A stretch of 64,000 nucleotides of DNA. Origin: Chelydra serpentina (Eukaryota; Chordata; Testudines; Chelydridae). Positions 45,805 through 56,157 of the stretch are shown one piece after another (within the stretch, counting starts at the first letter, position 1; each line of letters starts with the position of its first letter). The notes under the pieces are model-generated. The model was not told the origin of the DNA and did not search any database. It saw only the letters and a program-made list of their open reading frames with translations. Made by a program: the position numbers and the translations under genes. The stretch is taken from contig JBAIAC010000014.1 in assembly GCA_037349315.1 (NCBI GenBank), positions 26,141,001-26,205,000 on the forward strand. Reading direction: 5' to 3'.

Positions 45805-47075
45805 ATTGTAACCCTTCTGCCAGTCAGAGTTGGCAGTAACAAGGGCCAGGTTCAGTATCTAGGGATTCCTTTTCACTAATACAACAGAAAACCGGCTCAA
45901 GCCCCCACCCAGTGACATGGGACAATTTCACACCACCCCCTGGGTGCCTCGAAGAGGCAATACTTCCCCTCTCGCAAGCAAAGCGTCTGAGTGTAGCAAA
46001 AAACTTTTTTTAATAAAAGGAGGGAAATAATGCGGCATTAATTTGGGGAAACACCACAAACAGGGTTTATAAACATAAACCATAAGCAAAAGACGCACCA
46101 CCCAGTAAGTTGGGCAGTGTCCTTTTCCCCTCAAGTTCTTAAGTCCAGCAACCCAAAAGTCCCTTTAACATGCCCGTCCCTTCTCTGCACCCCACTCACA
46201 GTTGCTGTCCTTAGACAGTGCAGACCCAGAGTTCAGAGGTGCTGAGTTCTGCTGAGTTCACCTCCCACCCTGGATGGGGAGGGGGGCGCGGGGAAGAAGG
46301 CACCTTACTCACCCCACTGTTTGGGCACTCACTCACTGCCCCTCTCCATGGGGCTCTGATCTGGCCCTCTCTGCCAGCTCCCTGATGGCTGCACCAAGAT
46401 GTCTTCAGGGGCCTCCCCCCTTAACACAGCTCTCAGTGATTTTAACTGTTAGTGAGGGATCCTCACTGCTGGTGCACACCGGGCAGTCTCTTGAATCAGA
46501 GACATTGTCCCAAAGCAAGTCTAATACTTAGATCTAGGTATCAGTGATTTCAGCTCTGCAGCCTGTAATGACTCTCCATTGAGTCTAAACTAGCTCTGTT
46601 ATTACACAGTGGAGAGAGGAAGGGTCAAATGATGTCTGGGGCCCTTAGGCAAGGTTCATACCACCAGGTACAAGTACCTGTGCCCCCACCCTCTCTCAAC
46701 TCACTGGACTTTGGAACCCATGTCCCCTGCCTAGTGACTGCCATTTGTTCAGTGAGGGTGAGTCCCTCAATCAGGAAATGCTAAGTACAGTTCTGCTGCC
46801 CTTGATTCACACAGCAAGGATAACAACCCTTTATTACTCCTTCCCCAATAGCAAGGAGACTGGGGATCCACACCAGCCAAAAGTGACCATTTGGGTAAGC
46901 AATCCCATCACGCTGAGCATGTAGGCAGGGTGGGTGTGCCCATGCAAACGAGATCAGCTTCTGAAGTCCTTTTCCACAGCTCACCACTAGATGTCAGGGG
47001 AGAGCTCATTCAGACTATGCGTACATGATAACATTACAAGAGACTTCTTAATGCAAAATCTATTGTCACACATTA
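45805..47075 (-). repeat. Possible LTR/ERV-derived block
   Basis: A compositionally distinct stretch starting 'tgtaacccttctgccag' and ending 'ctattgtcacaca'. On the minus strand the right part begins TGTGACAATAG and carries 'gtaataaagggttgtta', as expected of an LTR with a polyadenylation signal. No complete terminal pair or target duplication was found, and no retroviral coding region is recognisable. Tentative. Confidence 0.35.
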
Positions 47076-47465
47076 TGCAACTTCACCTTGACCCCGCCCT
47101 ACTCAACCCACAGAGGAGAGGGAGCTTGAGGAAAGGTGGTAGTCATCATGGGTGAGGGGACCATGGAGAAAATGTGCAGTCATTCAGCAGGGTACTAGTG
47201 GCTGAGATACATAGCCTGCCCTAGTCAGATGTTACTGCGCTGCCTTCCAATGGGAGTCCAGAAACTCCTCAATCAGACACTAGCTCCTGCTGATGCCCTC
47301 ATTTCTAATTCCTCTTACCGGCTAAGGAGAAATCCGAGCTCTGCTTTTGCTTTTGGCAGAGATTGGGTACTTGCACTATAACCTCTGCTGCTGCAAGTAG
47401 TTTAACAAGAAACGGGAGATGGTGTTTAAAATAAACATTTCATTCTGGTTCCTCTACACGTATGC
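47076..47465. other. MTUS1: MTUS1 intron, non-coding
   Basis: Nothing recognised between the LTR-like block and the next MITE. Confidence 0.4.
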
Positions 47466-47744
47466 AGTGTCTACACTGCAGCTGGGAGGTGTAATTCCCA
47501 GCTCCCTTAGAGACCCACATTCTAGCTCTCTTTGAGCTAGGGTGCTAAAAATAGCATTGTGGCTAGAGTGGCTTGGGCTAGCCACAAGAATACAACCCCA
47601 TCAGAGATTCTAAATATGTATTTGGAGTAACAGCCTGTGGTGTTGCAGCTGCGCTTCTATTTTAGTGTGCTAGTTCAAGCGGACCTAGAGCGTGTCTACC
47701 AGAACTAGGAATCACACCTTCTAGCTGCAGCATAGACATACCCT
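47466..47744. mobile_element. Old Harbinger-like MITE
   Basis: The left 'agtgtctacactgcagctgg' and right 'ctagctgcagcatagacata' ends are inverted repeats, each followed inward by 'gaggtgtaattccca' and 'aggaatcacacctt' arms. The terminal 'acccttagg' recalls the TTA-flanked family at 49141. Diverged. Confidence 0.6.
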
Positions 47745-48635
47745 TAGGTGAGTGTATGTAGGACTTCTCCATCAGCTGACAAGCTTAATAGTGCTGTTTG
47801 TAACCATAAAATGCATCAGTCCAGGTGCAGGTTTTTCTTTAATCTTTGTATAATACAGCATCTGAACTGCTGGCATACATGGTCTGAATGGAGTAGCAGC
47901 TTCATTCACTGGCCAAAATGAAGTGGCATAATAGGAGATGGCAGAAAAGCTTTCTCCAAAATACTGCTAAAATGCTTCTGTGAAGCACGTTTTGGGTTAA
48001 CAAGTTATTGAACTCTGACATGTCTAAGTCAGGTGTGTTATTGCATATTATTGTATTTCAGTGAACAGTAGGAATTGGAGATAATTGAAATAGGGATAGG
48101 TGAAGTAAGAAGAGAATTTCATGAAAACCACAACAGAAAAAATTGGATTTAAAACACCGAATAACTATCAGAAGTGATTAACACGTTGATAGGATGACAA
48201 GCTATAAAATAACTTGTAACTTTAAGTATGAAAGGCAGGGGCCTTGAGGTTGTACTTCTTTGCTGCTGTTTGTTGCCATTTCTATATTTAGATGTAATAA
48301 AAGGTAAATGCATCTGAAAATGCATTTACTAACACTCATTATTAACTTAAAACTATTAAGTATCTTTTTTTCCATTTTCAATAAAGAAAATTGACTTAAA
48401 GTAGTTTTTATTCATCTGTCATTGTTCTGCCCTTTTAAAAATCTTTCTAAAGGAGACTATAGTTCAGAATCAATTTCCTCTTTAACTGCATGTTGATTCT
48501 TACACACACACAAAAAGTTTAAGTTCAGGGTTTAAATGATCAGTAACCTTTAAGTTATTTTCTTAAGTTGGACAAGTTCTTATCACTGATCTAGTTTTAA
48601 ATTTAAAAACCTAATCTAAGTATTTGTTTTTTTAG
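47745..48635 (+). other. MTUS1: MTUS1 intron end
   Basis: Non-coding AT-rich sequence, ending in the acceptor 'tatttgtttttttag' at 48621-48635. Confidence 0.7.
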
Positions 48636-48740
48636 GAACAAAGAACAAGTCTGGTTCACTGAACCAATGTATACCAAAATCAGCTGGACCATTTCTTCCA
48701 GCAAGGAAAACCAGTGAGCCAAGAGGCAACCAGCCATTGG
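48636..48740 (+). CDS. MTUS1: MTUS1 cassette-type exon (TKNKSGSLNQ...)
   Basis: A 105-base open exon, phase 1 at both ends, bounded by 'tttttttag' and GTAAAG. It encodes 'TKNKSGSLNQCIPKSAGPFL' and 'PARKTSEPRGNQPLG', again basic and disordered. It fits the gene's reading frame and composition, but I do not recall a counterpart in human MTUS1, where 'TPPKG' is followed directly by 'PSRKNLFTALN'. Skipping it keeps the frame, so it may be an alternative exon or a lineage-specific one. Support rests on splice sites, phase and open frame only. Confidence 0.75.
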
Positions 48741-49140
48741 GTAAAGTCTTTCTCATTTACAGTTTGCAGTCTTCCCTTTCTTTAGTGAGAGCTCTGCTGT
48801 TCAATTTTTAAATGCTCAAGATTGCCAGTTCTAGCAGAGCTTCAGCTGTAGCTGAAACTTTGAAAGTGGAGATGGATTTCACAAATCTGTACCCAATACA
48901 AAAATCCCTAATTTCCTTTTTGTCATCAGAGTGAAATACTAACCTTTCATTTTCTGGAAAAAAGGTTCAAGGGTCTGTAATGTCACTTGTTTATCTACAT
49001 TTAAATTTGTATTTATGAAAACAAATGTTTTATAAACAGGATTGGAATAATGCTTGCTTTACAGAGTATACGTATACTCTGTATACGGCCCAAAGATAAG
49101 GCCCAAATTTAGCTCTTTCTTGAAGTTTTTGTTTAACTTA
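48741..49140. other. MTUS1: MTUS1 intron, non-coding
   Basis: Intron from the donor GTAAAG to the MITE at 49141; nothing else recognised. Confidence 0.6.
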
Positions 49141-49443
49141 GGGCTGGTCCACACTTTGGGGGGGGGGGGGGGGATCGAACTAAGATACGCAACTTCAGCT
49201 AAGTGACTAATGTAGCTGAAGTCGAAGTACCTTAGTTCGAACTTCAAAGCACTTACCGCGGGTCCACATGCAGCAGGCAGGCTCCCCCGTCGACAGTGCT
49301 TCCTCCTCTCAGCGAGCAGGAGTTCCGCAATCGACGGCGAGCGCTTCCGGGATCGATTTATCGCATCTAGACAAGACGCGATAAATCGATCCCAGAAGAT
49401 CGATTACTACCCGCCGAATCAGGCGGGTAGTATAGACGTACCC
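49141..49443. mobile_element. PIF/Harbinger-like MITE, copy 1
   Basis: A 303-bp element with ends GGGCTGGTCCACACT and AGTATAGACGTACCC, flanked by TTA on both sides (49138-49140, 49444-49446); 3-bp target duplications are typical of PIF/Harbinger. It contains inner palindromes: 'cagctaagtgactaatgtagctg' flanked by 'gaactaag' / 'cttagttc', and a long 'gatcgatttatcgc' / 'gcgataaatcgatc' hairpin. Homologous, in opposite orientation, to 54253-54548. A G run (49159-49173) sits near the left end. Confidence 0.8.
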
Positions 49444-49446
49444 TTA

Positions 49447-50355
49447 GAGTCCCTGCCAGAGCTTGCTCCTGAGCTTGGCTATTTCTAGGATAACACTTCT
49501 GCCCCCTTACCTCCCTGCCTCAGATATTCAAAACCTTTTTAATGCTGAATTAGAGTTTAAAAGGACATATCTAGTTGGTTGTCTACACGTTTAAAAGTAA
49601 AGATCTGAATCTTCATGAAAGGTTCTAGAATCTGACACCTTGTCATAGGTGCTCACTGACTACTCACAAAGTTCCTATCATGCAGCTTAGAGTTAAAACT
49701 GAACTGCATCAGACACTGGCTAATGTACAGTAATTAAGATACAATGCAAATTGTGTTGCCTCCTACTTACTGTCAATTATGTGATCCTTAGGTCATACTA
49801 ATAAAAGGCAAATTAGCTTTTTTTTTTTCCATGTTAACTTGGAAGGTTGCATTCTTTAGTGTGTAACCATTGGTTAACATTTTTCTCCTTTTTGAAAAGG
49901 ATATGTAAATATTTGCCCACAGATGAAATAGCTGACAATTATTACAGGCCACTTCATTCTTAAAGGCCTCAGAAGTGGCAATACTATGGACAGAATAAAA
50001 TAAAATAGTACTATCTGTCTTACATGAAGCACAGCACTACCATTGCTAACAAATGGGATAGTTAAAGGTCAAGCTCTTAACTAGTGATATCAATTAAGTG
50101 ATTGATTACAGTAAAACAGTTCATAATTAACAGGAATCTTGTCATGTTTCATTCTCACATATCTTACCGGCATATTAATATCCTAGCAAATGTTGGCATC
50201 AATATTAATATCTTACTGAATTATGTATGCCACCACACAAGGAGGGTACATGAAAGAAGGCTGGAAAGATGCTTTTTTACCCATCTACTGGAACTTATTC
50301 ATAAATCTTAATACTGTTTAGAATGTTACATCCATATTTTCTCTGAACATTATAG
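49447..50355 (+). other. MTUS1: MTUS1 intron end
   Basis: AT-rich, non-coding, ending in 'tgaacattatag' (acceptor at 50355). Confidence 0.7.
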
Positions 50356-50406
50356 GTACTCCTGTACTAAATGGGCCCCGAAGATTGTTGTCAGCTTTCA
50401 ATTCTG
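50356..50406 (+). CDS. MTUS1: MTUS1 micro-exon (GTPVLNGPRRLLSAFNS)
   Basis: A 51-base phase-1 symmetric exon between 'cattatag' and GTGAGT. Its peptide 'GPRRLLSAFNS' matches the human 'GPSRKNLFTALNA' just before 'VEKSRQ', where the coiled-coil region shared by all ATIP isoforms begins. Ending in phase 1, it can join the same downstream exon as the ATIP1 first exon at 58414. Although small, its position, phase and local similarity make it convincing. It is the last ATIP3-type exon seen. Confidence 0.88.
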
Positions 50407-51272
50407 GTGAGTTCTCAAATCTATTTTCTCCCCCAAATTGTTGTTAATGGATAACAAGGGAAGGTCCCCACAATTATATATCCTTATATGCCATCTTTAA
50501 GATGCTTTTGGTATAGTATCCTAGTGTTTCACTCTTAAATTAAGTAGCCTCACAAGAAGTTAGTATGATGTAACCAACTATGAAGACTCAAGTTTCAAAC
50601 ATACAATTTTACCTTTTTCTCTGTGCTTTAATTCTGTACTATTAGACCATCCAGCTGCCAAACTGTGGAGTCTGTACTAATATTTGTCATCTTATGCTTT
50701 GTAGACAAAATGGAAGTTTTAAAAAGCAACATACAAGAAACATATGGGTAACAAATTTGGATATAGTTACTTTGCAGTTTAGTCATGTGGCAGTAATTTG
50801 TTAAAACCAGCTTGATGTGGTTTGGGAAAAATAGAAGATTCATGTTGAACAGAAGCTTGCCTTTGTTGTTTTTTTTTGATGGCTTGTGGTGACAAATTCT
50901 TGACTTTTTTTTTTTTTTTTTTAGTAGCAGCAGCCTCCACATAGGTTATTGTATGCTGTGCTTGAATGGTAGGTTGCAATTAACTAGAAGTGTTGGTATC
51001 TACTTGTGTGACATTAGGAAGAATGACAAGAGGTTAAAGTGGCTGATGATGTTCTAAATAATTGTGTTCTGAGGCTTCTGTCTTGTATAATAGTTCTTCT
51101 CTCTCCTATATTTCATACCAGTCCACAAACCTGGAGCTAGTTCTTACCCAGCCAGTTGAAAGATGGCAGAATAAATCTTGGGTGGACATTCACTTGTACA
51201 TAAAGATCTTTCCTACTCACTTGAACAGATTAATGGGGTCTTTGTGGAAAGAGATAAAAGGTCTGTGATAGG
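50407..51272. other. MTUS1: MTUS1 intron, non-coding
   Basis: Intron after the 51-base exon. A T run (about 50906-50922) is present. ORFs with poly-Lys are artefacts of it. Confidence 0.5.
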
Positions 51273-51878
51273 CAGTAGCGTAGCCGGGGGGGGAGCAGAC
51301 GCTCCCCCTATGAGGAAAAGTGGCGCTAAGGCGCCGCCAGAGCCCTGCTAGGGCGGCGCTTTAAAAGGCCTGTGGCTCCTGCCGCTGCGGGGAGCCACGG
51401 GCCTTTTAAAGCGCACCCCCAGCCCCGCTGCCGGAGCCGGGCTGGGGGCGCTTTATAAGGCCCGCGGCTCCAGCCACAGCAAGCCGCCCCTTGTGTCTCC
51501 GCTGAGCTGCTGAGCGGGGAGACAAGGGGCAGCCGCGGTGAGCCGCCCCTTGTCTCCCCGCTGAGCTGCTGAGCGGGGAGACAAGGGGCGGCCGCGGCGA
51601 GCCGCCCCTTGTCTCCCCGCTGAGCTGCTGAGCGGGGAGACAAGGGGCGGCTGCCCGCCACCCCCCAAATCTTGGCAACCACCTGGGGTCGCCTAGTAGG
51701 TGTCTGGCCCTGCCAGTAGCTCCTGCCGCTGCGGGGAGCCGCGGGCCTTTTAAAGCGCCGCCGGAGCCCCGCTGCCGGAGCTCCGGCGGCGACGCTTTAA
51801 AGGGCAAGTACAGGGGGAGCGGGAGGCGCCTTTTTATAGTGCCGCTTCCCCTGTGCTCAAGACCTGGCTACGCTGCTG
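51273..51878. mobile_element. Composite hAT MITE (CAGTAGCGTAGCC family) with a 59-bp tandem array
   Basis: Ends CAGTAGCGTAGCCGG and CTGGCTACGCTGCTG, with an exact 8-bp target duplication GTGATAGG (51265-51272, 51879-51886). A 59-bp unit is repeated about three times (51483, 51542, 51601). Part of the interior (51663-51715: 'ccccaaatcttggcaaccac', 'ctagtaggtgtctggccctg') matches the right part of the other MITE at 27919-28373, so the element is a composite. The same outer ends occur at 60342-60619. Confidence 0.88.
51483..51655. repeat. 59-bp tandem repeat of palindromes, about 3 copies
   Basis: Each unit contains inverted 18-bp arms 'gccccttgtctccccgct' and 'agcggggagacaaggggc' around 'gagctgctg'. 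Copies 2 and 3 are almost identical and copy 1 slightly diverged. This gives three consecutive stable hairpins and repetitive spurious ORFs on the minus strand. Confidence 0.92.
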
Positions 51879-51984
51879 GTGATAGGAACTTGCCACTGGA
51901 GCATTAAAGTGTTCCTTCACTAGAACTAGAAGCTTGTTGGATGCAACATAGGGTGGAAAGGTGCTACATGTCTCTGGAAGACAC

Positions 51985-52135
51985 TATTACTTCTCAAATG
52001 AAGATTGGATGTGTTTCTGAAAGATGTGCTCTAGCTAACCAGAAGTTATGGGCCTAATGCAGGATTTACTGTGTGAAATTCTCTTGTTCAGGAGATCAAA
52101 CGAGATTACAAATCCCTTTTGGCCTTAATTTGTGG
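51985..52135 (+). mobile_element. CR1 3' end remnant
   Basis: 'gaagattggatgtgtttctg', 'gatgtgctctagctaacc', 'gagatcaaacgagattacaa' and 'cccttttggcctt' follow the CR1 3' consensus order, diverged. Confidence 0.65.
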
Positions 52136-52702
52136 ATCATGCGTTAGCTTTTACTAAAGCTATACAATGATTCCAAGTGTCTGGGATTTGATCGTGTACG
52201 CTGGAGAAGAGTTTTTTTTTACTTGACGGCTTCCTTTGTTTGAGATCTTCTGTTACAAGTTCAGACCCTTGCCATGATGCAGCAGTTGAGCACAATGACT
52301 TTGAATAGAGTTTTACTTTGGTTTCTGTAGTCGCTTGCGTTTTGCTAGTACTACTTTTTAGTTTCAGTGGAGTTCTGTGAGCCCATTTGTCCATCAATTC
52401 AGAGAAGCAGAAGGGGTAATCTCACCAAGATTTAGCTATTTTGTCACCATTTGCTGGCAATGGGCACCATTAAACCTATGCATCTGGACTGGAATCTGGA
52501 TCCTCAAGTTAAAGCACTTTATTTCTTGCCCTTTGGAATTATGGACCATGCACCACTGTAGCACAATTTTTCCATTTTATGCAGACAAGCTTTTCTAATG
52601 AATTTCTTTTGCTTTTTCAGAAGCTACTTTTTTTTGTTTTCATTCTTAATGATCAGATTACATAGAGCTATATCAAAGTGACAAAAATTGTGTGAGCAAT
52701 AC
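52136..52702. other. MTUS1: MTUS1 intron, non-coding
   Basis: No exon or repeat recognised. Confidence 0.45.
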
Positions 52703-52950
52703 TAGGGCACCAGGATTTGGGGGGTGGCGGGCGGGGAGCCGGGAGGCAGCCGCAGTGAGCTGTCCCCCTGCGGAGCTGGGAGGCAGCCATGGCGAGCCGC
52801 CACCCTGCCTCCCGGCTCCCTGCTCAGCTACTGCGGGTGGTGGGGCGGAGCTCCCACGGCCCACAGGCGGGGGGGCTAGCTGGGGTGAGGGCACAGGGCT
52901 GGTGCAAGGAAGTTTCGCCTAGGGCGCGAAACTTTCCTGCACCAGCCCTG
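52703..52950. mobile_element. GC-rich hAT-like MITE, relative of 27919-28373
   Basis: Starts 'agggcaccaggatttggggg' and ends 'cctgcaccagccctg', sharing the 'ggaggcagccgc' and 'gggagccggg' modules and the 'aaacttcctgcaccag' segment with the element at 27919. It is shorter and immediately followed by a CR1 tail. Target duplication not clear. Confidence 0.6.
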
Positions 52951-53237
52951 CTTCCAATCTAGCAGACAATGGTACAACAAGATCCAGTAGCTGAAATAAG
53001 ACAAATTCAGACTCAAAATAAGACTGGTTTGTTTTTTTTTAAAGTGAGGGTAAATAATCATTGGAACAACTTACCAAGGGCTATGGACGATTCTCCATCC
53101 TTGGGACTTTAAAATCAAGATTGGATGTTTTTCTAAAACATGTGCTCTAGTTCAAACTGGAACTGATCATTCAGGGAACTTTTATGGCCTGTGTTATACA
53201 GATGATCACAATAGTCCCTTCTGGCCTTATCTACGAA
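52951..53237 (+). mobile_element. CR1 3' end remnant
   Basis: Landmarks in order: 'tcagactcaaaataagactg', 'cattggaacaacttaccaag', 'caagattggatgtttttcta', 'tggcctgtgttatacagatg', 'tcccttctggcctta'. The best preserved of the short CR1 tails here. Confidence 0.85.
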
Positions 53238-54252
53238 TTGAGATGGGGGAAATAATAGATTATTTCAGTTCACTGGCAATTTTGAAAATTTGAATAATTT
53301 TGGTTTGGGTCAGCAAACTGAAAAATGAGTTATTCACACACATCTGCTGTATGGTACAGCTTGTGTTGTGAGGTGCAGAAAAGCCTGCTGACCCAGGAAC
53401 TCCTGGAAAGACTGCAGCTACTTTAGTCCTAGAGGTTGCAGTATATCTGAATAGCAGGGGACATCTGACCCCACAGCAGACCATACACGGCAGTGAGGAG
53501 AGAGCCTCGTTCAGCCTGTATTCTCCGCTCTATTCAGTTCAGCCAGCCCAGAGTCCAAATATAAGTGTGCACACTCCTTGGTGCTTCTGCTCCTGCCTTT
53601 CCAGACCCAGCTTCAATTACACACTACTTCAAAACTGTATTGATGGGTGCTGATTAGGAGGGGGAAGAGTTTGTGCCTAGGACCATCAGGTTGGAGGTGA
53701 CTGGCTCTAAGTAGAAAAAGGTGAAGAGTGTGGTGTGTGGATGTATGAATGCAGCAGGGAATTAAGTCAATTTGTGAATGAGGTTGTGGGTTAAACTGGG
53801 TATATGAAGGGAGATGGTAGCGTAAGAGGGAGGAGGAGAAGGGACTTGTAGAGCAATAGTAAAGTGGTCATCCCATCCTGCCTTCGAGTGTAGTGTCCCA
53901 ATTTTTTATTCTGAAAGAGTATCCCTTTCTCTTCCCACTTCACCAAAAATATTTGTGTGACCATCTTGCCCCAACCAGTGGCACAGTTTGAAAAAGAGGA
54001 TCAATCTGTGAGGAAGGATTGATCAGCTCCACCACTTATTTTGGGCATCAACCAACACTGGGGAAAGACCTACTTGTCAATGGTAAATAGATTCTTTGTT
54101 TGAGAGCGAGAGAGAGAGCTAAGAATTTCTGCAGAATTTTAAGCTTTTGCTTTAAAACAAATATATTTTCTTCCTTGTGGATGTAATAACTTTCCAAATG
54201 TAAAGTGATGCAGTGATGTATTTCTGACCATGCAAATAGCTACAATATCTCA
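53238..54252. other. MTUS1: MTUS1 intron, non-coding
   Basis: No exon or assigned repeat. A short GA-rich microsatellite occurs at about 54102-54118. Confidence 0.45.
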
Positions 54253-54548
54253 GGGTACGTCTATACTCACGCGTCCTGTTGGCGGCGAGGGATCGATCTT
54301 CTGGGTTCGATTTATCGCGTCTTGTCTAGACGCGATAAATCGAACCAGGAAGTGCTCCGCCGTCGACGCTGGTAATCCAGCTCGACGAACGGAGTAGGCG
54401 GAGTCAACGGGGAAGCCTGCGCGCCGCGTGTGGACCCCGGGTAAGTGCTTTTTCATTCGAACTAAGATAGTTCGACTTCAGCTATGTTATTCACGTAGCT
54501 GAAGTTGCGTATCTTAGTTCGAATTATGGGGTTAGTGTAGACCAGCCC
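54253..54548. mobile_element. PIF/Harbinger-like MITE, copy 2
   Basis: A 296-bp element with ends GGGTACGTCTATACT and GTGTAGACCAGCCC, flanked by TCA (54250-54252, 54549-54551). Homologous to 49141-49443 in inverted orientation, including the perfect hairpin 'tcgatttatcgcgtcttg' / 'tagacgcgataaatcga' (54307-54344) and the 'ttcgaactaagata' / 'tatcttagttcgaa' arms. Confidence 0.8.
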
Positions 54549-55006
54549 TCAGATACAGCTTAGCTTTCAAGTAATAGTATAAAATTGTGATATTATTCAG
54601 AATTGTGGGTAGCAGTGAAACAGACAAGAAAAAATTAACCTCATTTTTCTTCTGCTTAGAATAGCAGTGAGCTGTTATTTTCCATGTACAATTATAGGGT
54701 TCCCCCTCAAACTGCATTGTTTTCTAAATTTCTATGGGATTTCTCTGGAAGAAAGAATGCTGCGTATACTGCAACAGGAAGAAGCACTAATATTAGGAGG
54801 TTAACATGCTTTAAAACATGAAGCTTGCACAATTCAGCTAGAGAAATCTCAAAAGAATTAAGACAGAGCTCCTGTTATTGCTAGGGAATAATCGCTGTCA
54901 TAGTTACCAAGCTAACTGCACCTCTGACTCCTGGTCTCTCCAAGTGCATCTTGTCTCCAATCTCAGGCTTCTCGCTTCTATTTGGGGTGGAATAGTATGA
55001 CACCCC

Positions 55007-56152
55007 TGTGACGGTGTTCCCCATAAAACTTTATAGGGAGATGCTTATAAATGTATATATGTAACTAAAATATGTTTTATGCTACATGTGCCATGTAACA
55101 TATCTCTGTGAAAGTTATGACCTACTGAATTTACTCCTCCTGTTTGTATGCATGTATCATTGTTGTAGTGGGAGTTATGAAGATTGGTTTTATATTTGCT
55201 GGTTTTGTACATAGCCTTTGTAAGTGCATGGGATCATCTTTGGAGCAAAGAATGCCTGTTAAATGCGAGCACTTGACAGACAAAAGACGTTGCAGACCCC
55301 AATCCACATTGGGGCCGGGTCTGGAATGCAACTGGTTAGACTGGTTAGGGCGCATGGGCAGGTGACTTGCCCATGTGATCCCAAAACTCCAGGGCAACTG
55401 GATCCTACGCAGGGAGAGGAGGAAGAGGCTATAAAAGCCCTTGCAAGACCCTTCCATTTTGTCTTCAGCTGGCTAAAGGGAGAGGCTCTCCACCCCCCCA
55501 AGGACATTCCTGAGGGGAACTGAACAAAGGACAAAGACACTAGGGGGTGTGAGAGTCTGCTGGGCTCAGCTGGACCCAGGCGAATTCTACAGCCTGTAAA
55601 AAGGAAAATATCCGAATCTGGTGAGGCTTTTATCTGTGTTAACTTTGAATAGACATAGACGTGCGTGTTTTATTTTATTTTACTAAGTAACTTGCTTTGT
55701 TCTGTCTGTCACTAATTGAACTCACTTAAATCCTATTTTCTGTACTTATTAAAATCACTTTTTACTTATTAAGTTTCCTTGAGTACGAGTTAGTGCCTTG
55801 GGAGAGCGATCAGTGGTGCATATCTTTCTATCTTTGAAATAGAAGGCGAACTATTTATGAGTTTACCCTGTATAAGCTTTATACAGGGTAAAACGGATTT
55901 ATTAAGGGTTTGAGCCTCCTTGGAGTTGAGCAGCTGGGTGTCAAAGGCAAGAGCGCTTCCAGGGGCCTTACAGTGGTGAGTGGACTTGGTTCGGACCTGG
56001 GTCTGTGTTTGCAGCAGATCAGTGGAATCTGACTCAAAACAGACAGGATTCGGGAGTCCCAAGCTGGAAAAGGCCTGGAAGCAGGGGCAGAAGCAGCCTT
56101 GGCACACCAGGTGGCAGCACCAAGCAGGTCTCTGTGGCCCCAACCCGTCACA
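55007..56152 (+). mobile_element. Solo-LTR-like element, copy 2
   Basis: A 1146-bp non-coding element with TGTGACGG...CCGTCACA ends and flanks ACCCC on both sides (55002-55006, 56153-56157). In this orientation it has a TATA box, GCTATAAAAGCCC (TATAAAAG at 55430-55437), as expected for an LTR promoter. It also carries the palindrome 'ccctgtataagctttataca' (55866-55885). Full-length homology with 9542-10677, inverted. No viral genes lie next to it. It sits 2.3 kb upstream of the ATIP1 first coding exon in the same orientation. Confidence 0.7.
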
Positions 56153-56157
56153 ACCCC

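Noticed and set aside
51326..51807. Minus-strand ORFs of 71-133 codons
   Set aside because: Produced by the 59-bp tandem hairpins of a MITE.
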